Source: Stomoxys calcitrans (lineage: Eukaryota; Arthropoda; Insecta; Diptera; Muscidae). From it: a stretch of 64,000 nt of DNA. The stretch is taken from positions 96,425,922-96,489,921 of the forward strand of contig NC_081552.1 in assembly GCF_963082655.1 (NCBI RefSeq). The letters are read 5' to 3'. A model generated the notes under the pieces. That model was not told the DNA's origin. It was given only the letters and a program-made list of their open reading frames with translations, and did no database searches. This document shows, piece after piece, positions 36,869 to 46,474 of this stretch (its first letter is position 1; each line of letters begins with the position of its first letter). The position numbers were made by a program, and so were the translations under genes.

Positions 36869-37659
36869 AAAATAATATTTTTATGGGCTTCAAACCCTTT
36901 ATCGTGCGATCGGTCTATATGACAGCTATATCATAATATAGTCCGATCCACACCATATTTCGGGCGGATGTCGGGAGACCTAAAAATACTCACTGTTTTA
37001 AATTGCAGCGCAATCGGATAACAAATAAGGCTTTTATGGGCTTCAGACCCTTTATCGGGAGATCGGTCTCTATGGCAGCTATATCTAAATATAGTCCGAT
37101 ATAAACCATATTTGGGTCCTAGGTAAGGAGGCCTAAAACTACTAACTGTTTCAAATTTTAGCGAAATCGGTTAAAAAATAAAGCTTTTATGGGCTTCAGA
37201 CTCTTTATCGGGAGATCGGTCTATATGACAGCTATATCTAAATATAGTCAGATCTAAGTCATATTAAAATCAGATGTTGGTATATCTAATACTACTCACT
37301 GTTTCAAATTTCAGCGAAATCGGTCAAAAAATAAAGCTTTTATGGGCTTCAGACTATTTCTTGCGAGATCAATCTATATAGCAGCTATATCCAAATATGG
37401 TCCGATTTGTCCCGTTCAAGAACTTAACTACCGTACATCAAAAAGATATATCTGTGCCAAATTTCCAAATTTACAACAGACGAACGGACGGACAGACATA
37501 CGGACATCGTTAAATCGTCTTTGAATTTTACGACGATCCGAAATATATATATTTTGTAATGTCGGAAATTGATATTTCGATGTGTTGCAAACGGAATGAC
37601 TACGGTGGTGGGTATAAAAATTAAATATGGTAATTTCGTTGCGGTTGTTTGTGGTATTA

Positions 37660-38636
37660 TAATACCCTCCACCATAGGATGTTCATTTTGTTTGTAACTC
37701 CTCGAAATATTCGTCTTAGACTCCATAAAGTTTATATACTGTTGATCGTCATAACATTTTAAGTCGATCTTGCCATGTCCGTCCGTCTGTCTGTCGAAAG
37801 CACTTTCGAAGGAGTAAAGCTAGCCGCTTAAAATTTTGCACATATATTTCTTATTAGTGTAGGTCGGTTGGGATTGTAAATGGGCCATATCGGTCCATGT
37901 TTTGATATAGCTGTCATATAAACCGATCTGGGCTCTTGACTTCTTGAGCAACTGGAGGGCGCAATTTTTATCCGATTTGGCTGCAACTTTGCGCGTGGTG
38001 TTTTGTTATGACTTCCAATAATTGTGCCATGTATGGTTTAAATTGGTACATAACCTGATATAGCTGCCATATTAACCGATCTTCAATCTTGACTTCTTGA
38101 GCTACTAGAGTTTGCAATTAACCTAGTTGACTGAAATTTAGCATGAGGTGTTTTGTTATGACTTCCAATAACTTTGCCAAATATGGTTTATATCGGTCCA
38201 TAACTTGATATAGCTGCCATATAAACCGATCTGGTATCCGGACTTCTTAAGCCTCACGAGGTAACAATTATTATCCTATTTTGCTTAAAATTTGTACAAC
38301 GGCTTCTCCCATGATCTTCAACATACGTGTCAAATATGGTCTGAATTGGTCTATAGCCTGTACAGCTCCCATATAAACCGATCTCCCTATTTGAATTCAT
38401 AAGCCACTAAAGGGCGCAATTTTTATTCGAATTGGGTGAAATTTAATACAATGACTTCTACTATGGTCTCCAACACTCAATTCAATTATGGCCCGAATCG
38501 GAGCATAACTTAATAGAGCTCCAATAGCATAGCAATTCTTTTCTTTTATCCTTTGTTTGCCTAAAAAGAGATACCGGGAAAAGAACTCGACAGATGCGAT
38601 TCATGGCCCGGCTGAACTTAGCATCATTTTACTTGT
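37660..38636 (+). mobile_element. A1 element, diverged, inserted in module C
   Basis: 5' ATACCCTCCACCATAGGATG at 37662, followed by a deletion of about 18 bases that removes the ACTAATTTCGTC block. A short (GTCY)n, about five diverged units, and a 3' end CATGGCCCGGCTGAACTTAGC with a damaged hairpin and TTTTACTTG ending at 38635. It is older than its neighbours by divergence. Confidence 0.7.
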
Positions 38637-38698
38637 TTTTATCTTTCCCACCCAAGACTGCGTTTAAGGTAGTTTATGTGATAATCGTTGCCATAGAA

Positions 38699-40167
38699 AA
38701 TAAGAAAAAAGCGTTAAGTTCGGCCGGGCCAAACTTTGGATACACACCACCTCGGGTATATATGTAAACCATCTTTCATCAAAATTGCATACCTTATAAC
38801 CCATATCGAAATATGTTGCGATTTGGACCAAATACTAATAAGTACATATCTAAAAATAAACCGATCGGAACCATATACGACACGAACGTCGAAAAGCTTA
38901 AAATAAGCCACTGTGTCAAATTTCAGTGAGATCGGATTATAAATGCGCCTTTTATGGGGCCAAGACTTTAAATCGAGATATTGGACTACATGGCAGCTAT
39001 ATCCAAATCTGGACCGATCTGAGCAAAATTAACGAAGGATGTCGAAGGGCCTAACACAACTCACTGTCCCAAATTTCAGCAAAATCGGATAATAAATATG
39101 GGCCTAAGACCCTAAATCGGAGGATCGGTCTATATGTCAGCTATATCCAAACCTGGACCGATTTGGGCCAAATTGATGAAGGACGTCGAAGAGCCTAACA
39201 CAACTCACTGTCTCAAATTTCGGCAAAAACGGACAATAAGTGCGCCTTTTATGGCCCCAAAACCTAAAACCGAGAGATCGGTCTGTATGGCAGCTATATT
39301 CAAATCTGAACCGATCTGTGCCATATCGCAGAAGTATGTCAAGGGGCTTAACTTAATTCACTGTCCTAAATTTTGGCAACATCGGACAATAAATGCGCCT
39401 TTTATAGGCCCAAAACCTTAAATCGAGAGATCGGTCTATAAGGCAGCTATATCCAAATCTGAACCGATCAGGTGCAAATTAAAGAAATATCTCGATGGGC
39501 CAAAGACAACTCACTGTCCCAAATTTTGGCAAAATCGGATGATAAATGTGGCTTTATGGGCCTAAGACCCTAAATCGGAGGATCGGTCTGTATGGCACCT
39601 ATATTCAAATCAAGACTGATCTGTGCCATATTGCAGATGAATGTCAAGGAGCTTAACTTAACTCACTGTCCTCAATTTTGGCGAAATCGGACAAAAAATG
39701 CGCTTTTTATAGGCTCAAAACCTTAAATCGAAAGATTGGTCTATATGGTAACTATATCCAAATTGGAACCGATCAGTGCCAAAATGAACAAAGATGTCGA
39801 TAGGCCTAAGACAACTCACTGTCACAAATTTCAGCAAAATCGGAAAATAAATGTGGCTGTTATGGGCCTAAGATCCTAAATCGGAGGATCAGTCTATATG
39901 GCAGTTATACCCAAATCTGGATCGATCCGAGCAAAATTGACGAAGGATGTCGAAGGGCCTAACAAAACTCACTTTCCCAAATTTCAGCAAAATCGCATAA
40001 TAAATATGGATTTTATGGCCTAAGACCCTAAATCAGAGGATCGGTCTATATGGCAGCTATATCCAAATCTGAACCGATTTGAGCCAAATTGACGAAAGAT
40101 ATCTTAGGGCCTAACACAACTCACTGTCTCGAATTTCAGCAGATGGGCTATATCAGTCCGATATTTT
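38699..40167 (-). mobile_element. A2 element, reverse, 5'-truncated
   Basis: The 3' complement AAGCGTTAAGTTCGGCCGGG begins near 38706, then ACCACCTCGGGTATATATG. About nine units with AATCGGAGGATCGGTCTATATGGCAGCTATATCC and AACTCACTGTC(C/T)CAAATTT follow, spaced about 153 bp. It breaks off near 40167 inside a unit, before any (GTCY)n or 5' end. Confidence 0.7.
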
Positions 40168-40800
40168 CGAATGGGTTACCTAGGGGGGGCAGCCCCACTC
40201 CAAAACTTTCGAAATATATATAGACCAACCAAAACATATCTGATATTGAGTTGTCGGACCAAGTGTTTGGGAGACTACCGTAATCCCCAAAAGACCCCTA
40301 AATTGAACATATATACCGATCATGGCAATATGGGACTCAAATGAAAGGTATTTAGCATAAGAAAACGTATCTGATATCCATTTGTAGAATTTACCGACCA
40401 TTGCAATATAGGATTCAAATGAAAGGAATTTGCGAGTAGAATACGAATCTGATATCCAAATGTGGGACCACGTTTCTGGGGGTCCACCTCTTTAACAAAA
40501 CACCCCCCAAACAGGACTTATTTATTGACCATGGCAATATGTGGCTTAAATAAAAGGTATTTGAGTGTAGAGTACGAATCTGATATCCAAATATGGGACC
40601 AAGTGTTTGGAGGGCCGCCTCTCACCAAAAACATCCCTCAAAGCGGACAAATTTACGACCATAGCAATATAGGGCTCAAATGAAAGGTATTTGGAAGTAA
40701 AGCACGAATTTGATATCAATATTCGGGAAAAAGTGTCCATAACACCACCCAAATAGGTAGAATTTGCTGACCATTGCAATATGACCCCAAACCGGTCATA
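40168..40800 (-). repeat. B-type array, reverse
   Basis: Units with AATATGGGACTCAAATGAAAGG (40327-40348) and GATATCCAAATGTGGGACC (40451-40469) repeat at about 115-125 bp. No start or tail block is seen. It abuts the truncated A2 on the left and unique DNA on the right. Confidence 0.6.
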
Positions 40801-41257
40801 TTGATGTAGTATTTTGTCCGTAATCCGATGCATACGTGTTTGTTTGTCTGTGGTCCGAGTTTATGTATTATTCCATTACGTTTTTAGTGAATTTGTGAAA
40901 AAAAACTTAAAGAAAATAATAACTACAATAATGTCATCCTACAATGTGCTAATAGAAAAACAGAATCTCTGTCCAAAATACTTTTCGCGTACTTTTTCAG
41001 TAAAAATTTGCAGAAGAGTAAGAGCCATTTTACTCTCTTTAAAAAATTTGCAAGCAAAAGTACGAGAACGACTTCAAGTGAAAATTTGCAGAAAAACAGT
41101 TGATGTTTGTTTTGGTTTGTTTTTTATTTGCTTACTTGGAAAACAATTTTTTTTAAAGAAAAAATGCTGTCGATACTTGTGAGGTATTTTCCTTAGATAA
41201 ACGTCAATTTATTGACCCTAGAGTGAAAAGGCTAGAAGGGGAGCCATTTGTATATCC
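40801..41257. other. Unique AT-rich sequence with an unrecognised 122-codon ORF
   Basis: A plus-strand frame at 40814-41182 is open for 122 codons but is Lys/Cys/Phe-rich and has no known domain. It contains two similar pieces (SVKICRRVRA near residues 62-71 and QVKICRKTVD near 87-96) that come from a repeated DNA word AAAATTTGCAGA (41001, 41083). The same word in inverted form builds the hairpin at 42185-42227. I regard it as non-coding or a relic. Confidence 0.3.
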
Positions 41258-41765
41258 GTGATATCCGTGCCACTGGACAGCCATCACGAATTACCGTGCA
41301 ATTCCATGGCTGCCGGTTGTACGTACCGCATTGGCCCTAAGGAGTCTCTCATCGGTTTGAGTCTTTCAGTGTACAACACACTCCTACAACAACAACAACC
41401 GTGCATCATCCGTGGCGCCAAGTCGCACAAAACGTTGGTTCAAGACAGAATCTCTACACTGATGCTGAAGAATCTGGATCTGCCTGGAGTCGATTATCTT
41501 AGAACTGTCCTCAGCCTATTTTAACACTATTATAGTTCTCGATGTTTGGAAGATGGGCAGTCTGATCCCACTACTGAAACCTGTAAAGGTCAAGGGAGAG
41601 TCGTAAATTGCTACGAGCTTTCTATTTGGTCATGTGGCGGCTACGGACACTTTGTTATCACTGAAGATATCCGTTCACAATTGGCAGACCAATTTGCACT
41701 ATTTTTTTCCAATCCCACTGTGCGTTCCTTGTTTAACTGCCCAGCTAGACGCACTCAATCTTAGA
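41258..41765 (+). pseudogene. Mosaic LINE scrap (jockey-like RT joined to LOA-like C-terminal DNA)
   Basis: 41450-41590 reads LMLKNLDLPGVDYLRTVLS, then after a stop DVWKMGSLIPLLKPVKG, which fits RT motif 2/2a of jockey-group LINEs. From about 41600 it reads WSCGGYGHFVITEDI, which parallels 8353-8400 of the LOA-like copy (SCGGY...). Two unrelated LINE regions thus meet near 41590. Many stops; no function left. A CAACAACAACAAC run lies at 41387-41399. Confidence 0.5.
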
Positions 41766-42181
41766 CATCATCTTCCCTCCTTAACAAATTCAAAGGAACG
41801 GTGTTGGTTTCATCGTAGTTTTTCGATGAGGATGATTCCATTAAAACACTTAAGAAACCGATAATTGCTCTTTCCTTGATGTCTGGAAAGATGCAATGCT
41901 TTAATTTTAAAAGATTTTCCAAAAAATTCCGCAAATTTTGCACTTACCTTCTAATGTAGAACAATCGTCATTTATCGAGTTCTGTACCTGAACACTAGCT
42001 GCTGCCATGAATCTTCATTAAAAGTAAATAAAAATCAAACAAATTTAATAATTGCCAATAAAGAATATTTAAATTTTTTACTTACCTCTGCCTTTTTGAT
42101 CCATTTTGCCATTAGCTTTTCCATGTTCATGGAACGGCTGCTTTTCATAAAAAAGATGACCTTTACAAAACATCTGTTCAT
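41761..42181 (-). CDS. Candidate three-exon small gene or gene remnant
   Basis: Reading the minus strand: exon A (42181-42086, ATG then 32 open codons ending KKAE) meets GTAAGT. Intron 1 is 98 nt to CAG at 41988, or 73 nt to AAG at 42013. Exon B (41987-41948, VQNSINDDCSTLE plus one base) meets GTAAGT. Intron 2 is 65 nt and ends CTTTCCAG. Exon C (41882-41761) stays open for 40 codons (starts IKERAIIGFLSVLMESS) and ends in TAA. Phases agree across both joins, giving 85 codons. With the 73-nt intron, whose acceptor has the better pyrimidine tract, translation could instead start at an ATG in exon B (42008), giving a 60-residue product. Intron lengths fit flies. No family recognised. It lies between two LINE scraps, and the stop falls at the LINE border, so a truncated or captured gene is as likely as an active one. 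Confidence 0.45.
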
Positions 42182-42184
42182 AGT

Positions 42185-42227
42185 TGCAAATTTCTGCTGG
42201 CAAAAAAAGTCCCAGTAGAAATTTGCA
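42185..42227. repeat. Hairpin, 16-bp arms
   Basis: TGCAAATTTCTGCTGG (42185-42200) pairs with CCAGTAGAAATTTGCA (42212-42227), one mismatch, 11-base loop rich in A. It lies just upstream (minus strand) of the candidate gene's first ATG. Confidence 0.65.
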
Positions 42228-42289
42228 GGTTCTCTATTTTGTAACTGTCAAAATTTATCAATTTAGAAGTCCAAACTCGCAAAGGGAGG

Positions 42290-45200
42290 TTTCCTTAAGC
42301 GGCTTTGACTCCTTTTCTGACTCAATTACTATAATCTTAAAATAATTTCCAGACAGCGAAATCGTTGTTGCTGGCGATTTCAATATCCACAACTCCTCTT
42401 GGCTTTCCCATTCGGGACATAGGACTCCGAAGGGTCAATTCGCCGTGCTATTCGCAGCGCAGAATGGCCTGATGAAACTAGTGAATGAACCTCGACATAT
42501 TTCATGTTTCGAAGGGCACCAACATAACACTCTTGACCTATTTTTAACTACGCACCCTGAGAAGTATGAAGTTAATGTCCTTACGCCTCTTGGTAATTCC
42601 GATCACTGCACCATTTCGTCGTCACTTTCGTGTTCTGCGCTTCGCGCCGCGTCTTCCCCAGTCCCGGAGCAGTCAATTATTGTATACGATAGAGCAAGTT
42701 GGACTGAGCTCTACGAATTTTTCCAGCATTTTAATTGGAAAATTTGTTTCCTAAACGGTGATGTAAATGCTGCTTCCGAAATGGTTCAGGAAGTAATATT
42801 AATAGGAATGAGATCGTTCATTCCGACTAAGAATTTATCAGGTAAATCAAAGGATAAAATTTGGTTTAACCGGGCATGCAGAGATGCTGTCAGATCAAAA
42901 GAGGATGCATTTAGGACATGGCGTCTGAACAAAAATGCTAATACCGAAATGATGCGCAAACAGGCAGAGTACTTATACTCGAAAAGTTTCCTTACGAACT
43001 GCGTCTTGGTGCCAAAGTTATTGTTTCTCCGAAAGGAAGCAAGAGCTTTGGTCATTCGTAAAAATAGTAAAGGGCAACCCTTCGGCAATCCCAACTCTTG
43101 TCAAGGATAACCATGTATTCACTGACCCGGTTGATAAGGCTAATCTACTGGCTGAAATATTTGCAGGAAATTCTTCCTTGCCGTTTAGCAATCAACCACT
43201 CCTCGTGATTAATAGTGTACCTAGTTCGATGCCTCAGATATTCGTTCGAACACGTGGAGTTAAAATGGTCCTTGCGGATCTCGACGTTAATAAATCTCCG
43301 GGCCCGGATGGTATACCAACACTTGTCCTCTGCAAGTGTTCTTCGACGCTTGCTCGTCCACTACTCAACCTTTTCGACCTTGCTTACCGTGCGGGAGTTT
43401 TCCCGGCGCTATGGAAGGTTGCGAACGTTCAACCCATCCCCAAAAACAACCGTGCGAATTACCGGCCAATTGCGACATGCCTTGAAGAGCGCCTTCAAGG
43501 TTATGGAGAGTATGGTTAACCATCATCTTGTCAGATACTTAGAGTCCAATGGCCTTCTTAGCGATAGACAGTATGGGTTCTTCAGAAATCGGTCTACGGG
43601 AGACCTTATGGCATTTTTGTCGGAACGATGGAGTCGCTCTATTGTGAGTAAGGTCGTGGCTCTGGATATCTCCAAGACATTTGATAGGGTCTGGCACGGT
43701 GCACTTTTATCAAAGCTTGTCGATTTTTGAGTCGGTAATAACTTCGTTCGATTTATATCGAGCTTTCTCAGAGATCGCACTATACGAGTTGTTGTATATG
43801 GGTTCTCATACGATAAGTATACATTGACCACAGGTTTGTCACAAGTCCTTTCCCCTTCCCTTTTTATACCCTCCACCATAAGATAGGGGGTATACTAATT
43901 TCGTCATTCTGATTGTAACTACTCGAAATATTCGTCTGAGACCCCATAAAGTATATATATTCTTGATCGTCGTCAAATTTTATGTCGATCTAACCATGTC
44001 CGTCCGTCTGTCCGTCCGTCTGTATGTCGAAAGCACGCTAACTTCCGAAAGAGTAAAGCTAGCCGCCTGAAATTTTGCACAAATACTTCTTATTAGTGTA
44101 GGTCGGTTGGTATTTTAAATGGGTCATATCGGTCCATGTAATGATATAGCTGCCATATAAACCGATCTTGGGTCTTGACTTCTTGAGCCTCAAGAGTGCG
44201 CAATTCTTATCCGATTGAAATGAAATTTTGCACGACGTGTTTTGTTATGATATCCAACAACCGTGACAAGCGTGGTTCAAATCGGTCCATAACCTTATAT
44301 AGCTGTCATATAAACCGATCTTGGGTCTTGACTTCTTGAGCCTCTAGAGGGCGCAATTATTATCCAATTTGAATGAATTTTGGCACGTACTATTTTGTTA
44401 TGATATCCAACAACTGTGCCAAATATGCTTCAAATCGGTTCATAACCTGATATAGCTGTCATATAAACAGACCTGGGGACTTGACTTCTTGAGCTTCTAG
44501 AGGGCGCAATTCCTATCCGATTTGGCTGAAATTTCGCAAGACGTTTTTTATTGTTACTTTCAACAACTATGTCAAATAAAGTACAAGTCGGTTCATAACC
44601 TGATCTGGGATCTTGACTTCTTGAGCCTGTAGAGCCTCTCATGACCATTAACATACGTGTTTATTATGGTCTGAGTCGGTCTATAGCCCGATACAGCTCC
44701 CATATAAATCGATTTCTCTATTTTACTTCTTGAGCCCACAAAGAGCGCAATTCTTATTCGAATTGGCTGACATTTTACACAGGTCTCCAACATATAATTT
44801 AATTGTGGTCCAAACCGGACCATATCTTGATATCGCTCTAATAGCAGAGCAAATCTTTTCTTATATCCTCTTAGGCAAAAGCCTAAGAAGAGATGCCAGG
44901 AAAAGAACTCGACAAATGCGATCCATGGTGGAGGGTATATAAGATTCGGCCCGGCCGAACTTAGCACGCTTTTACTTGTTCTTATTTTCATTTTGGGTCA
45001 GACTTCGAATCCAATCTACTCATTTGCCGATGGCAGTATTCTGTGTTACTCATATTCATTCGACCCTAGGCCCAGTCCTCAAGAAATTGTGGACAGGAGG
45101 CGCATTATGGATTAGACTCTCTCCCAGAATTTGTTGGTCATTTCCGAGTGGGGTAGAATGGACAGAGTAGACTTTAACGCATAGAAGACAAAAGTGCTGT

Positions 45201-45860
45201 TTCTTGTCTCACAAGCGATTCACTGACCCACTTCAATCGTCGATATCTATCGACGGTATAGATATTGAGCAGTCAGATGCTCTTGATGTTCTGGGCATGA
45301 AGATACAATGTGATGTCCGTTGGTCAAAACACGTATTTTAAGTGTCGAAAAAAGCATTCAAGTGTTTGGGCTTTCTTAAGCGGTACTAGAAATATTTCAC
45401 CTCTTCTGATCTTCTCAATATCTATACTACCTACATCAGCCCGAGGATGAAATATAACTCTCATATGTGGGCAGGAGATCCAAAATCATCCTTGGAGCTA
45501 CTTGACCGGGTTCAACGGAAAGCGATGGTGTTGATTGGGGACAGTGGAGTATCCAACTCTATTGCTTCTCTTGAACATCGTCGGAATGTGGGTAGTGTAT
45601 TCCAGGGATATTCGTCTTCTTATCCCTGACGTTAGGATGTTCACCAGGAATACAAGACATGCCAGGAACTCACACCCGTTTGTAATTGATTGGCCAGTCG
45701 ACCGAACCATGCATTACCGAGAAAATTAACTTTTCGCATGAACCATTTGTATGTGGAATCGACTTCCGACTAATGTCTTTCCTACCGACATTACCGTTCA
45801 GAAATTTAAGACGGATATCAATAAACACTGCACCCTCTCTCCCCCCTCCAAACGCTTAAC
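42290..45860 (+). pseudogene. CR1/jockey-like LINE ORF2, 5'-truncated, split by an A1 element
   Basis: Endonuclease: FPDSEIVVAGDFNIHNSSW (42348-42404), LDLFLTTHP, GNSDHCTI (42593-42616). Linker with IWFNRACRDAV. RT: VNKSPGPDGIPTLVL (43290-43330), NYRPIA, QYGFFRNRSTGDLM (43571-43612), catalytic ALDISKTFDRVWH, LSQVLSPSLF (43836-43864). After the inserted A1, SFADGSILC (45020-45046): the second Asp of the FADD box is Gly. The C-terminal region has SLEHRRNVGSVF and MWNRLPTNVFPTD (45751-45789). Frameshifts near 43060 and 43480 and stops after 45180 show it is dead. The order matches CR1/jockey-group ORF2 proteins; the exact clade is uncertain. Confidence 0.75.
43865..44979 (+). mobile_element. A1 element inserted in the RT domain of a LINE
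   Basis: TATACCCTCCACCATAAG at 43865, (GTCY)n 44000-44026, about three units, a deletion in the 3' third, ATGGTGGAGGGTATATAAG, TTCGGCCCGGCCGAA and CTTTTACTTG ending 44978. Removing TATACCC...CTTGT and joining the flanks at five T residues restores one frame through LSPSLF-LIFILGQTSNPIYSFADG, so the insertion left no target duplication. Confidence 0.8.
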
Positions 45861-45921
45861 TTTCCTAATTGCCAACGCCATGCACTGCATATATAGGGGA
45901 CATACCGTGAGTGAAAAAAGA

Positions 45922-46466
45922 AAGGTATTTGGGAGAAGACCACGAATCTAATATCAACATTTGGGATCAACTGTCTAGGGGACGTCCCACCACCATAACA
46001 ACCCACAAATAGGACGTATTTACTCATCAAGACAATTTGGGTCTTCAAGACAGTGAAAGGTATTTGAGATTAGAAAACGTATTTAATATCCAATTTTGAG
46101 GTCAGTGGCAATATGGGGTTCAAATAAATTATATTTGAGAGTACAGCAATATGCTGATATATTTTCAGTTCTAAGTGTTATGGGGACCACTCCACTCCTC
46201 ATATCGGGCATATTTACTGACCATGTCAATGTGGAACTCAAATGGAAGGTATTGGGGAATAGAGCACGAAAATGATACCCACTTTGAAAGATATTTGAGA
46301 TTAATTGGTATACTGTTAGTCAAGCTATACGCATATACTATTTTCGTAGCATGTTATTTCACTAAAAGCTCTTTAATTGTCGAAAATAAATATTCAAAGG
46401 ATAACTTTGTTCCATGTAAAGAAAAGAAGGCGCAGTGGAGTGGGCGATTCAGGTTCAGCTAGTCTA
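45922..46466 (-). repeat. B-type element, reverse, with start block
   Basis: Units AAAGGTATTTGGGAG and AATATCAACATTTGGGATC lead to the complement of the start block (CTTTAATTGTCGAAAATAAAT at 46370-46390, TTTGTTCCATGTAAAG) and GGTTCAGCTAGTC at 46450-46464. It faces the forward copy that starts at 46481. Confidence 0.6.
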
Positions 46467-46474
46467 CATATATA

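Larger units (their letters stand above)
34258..37616 (-). mobile_element. A2-like element hosting nested A1 copies
   Basis: The 3' tail complement CAAGTAAAAAGGCATTAAG and a decayed hairpin (GTACGGTCGGACGAAAT) start at 34258. The 5' end GGTGGTGGGTATA closes at 37616. It is interrupted at 34611-36868 by A1 DNA; the host phrase is ACTGGATTA|AAAATAATATTTTTATGGGC, matching the continuous GGTTAAAAAATAAAGCTTTTATGGGC at 37170-37190. Host units have GATCGGTCTATATGACAGCTATATC. Confidence 0.7.
30208..38698 (-). repeat. CB element copy 3, reverse, split by four DINE-like insertion events
   Basis: The tail (AGACTAACTGAG... complement) is at 30208-30330. B array 31703-32170, module C 32171-32495, C 33993-34257, C 37617-37659 and C 38637-38698. 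Each break is filled by A1 or A2 DNA, and each pair of edges rejoins into the continuous sequence seen in copies 1 and 2: for example GAATAAAGAA|...|AAAATTAAATATGG corresponds to TTTTTCTTTATTC, and TTAT|...|TTTTATCTTTCCCACCCAAGAC to CTTGGGTGGAAAAGTTAAAAACTAATAC. Reconstructed length without insertions is about 1.0-1.2 kb. Confidence 0.7.

Noticed and set aside
40814..41182. 122-codon plus-strand ORF as a host gene
   Set aside because: Skewed Lys/Cys/Phe composition, repeated short DNA word, no domain and no splice or promoter context; kept only as a described region.
42340..42352. Splice acceptor TTTCCAG before ACAGCGAAATC on the plus strand
   Set aside because: The bases encode FPDSEIVVAGDFN of the LINE endonuclease in the same frame, so the resemblance to an acceptor is incidental.
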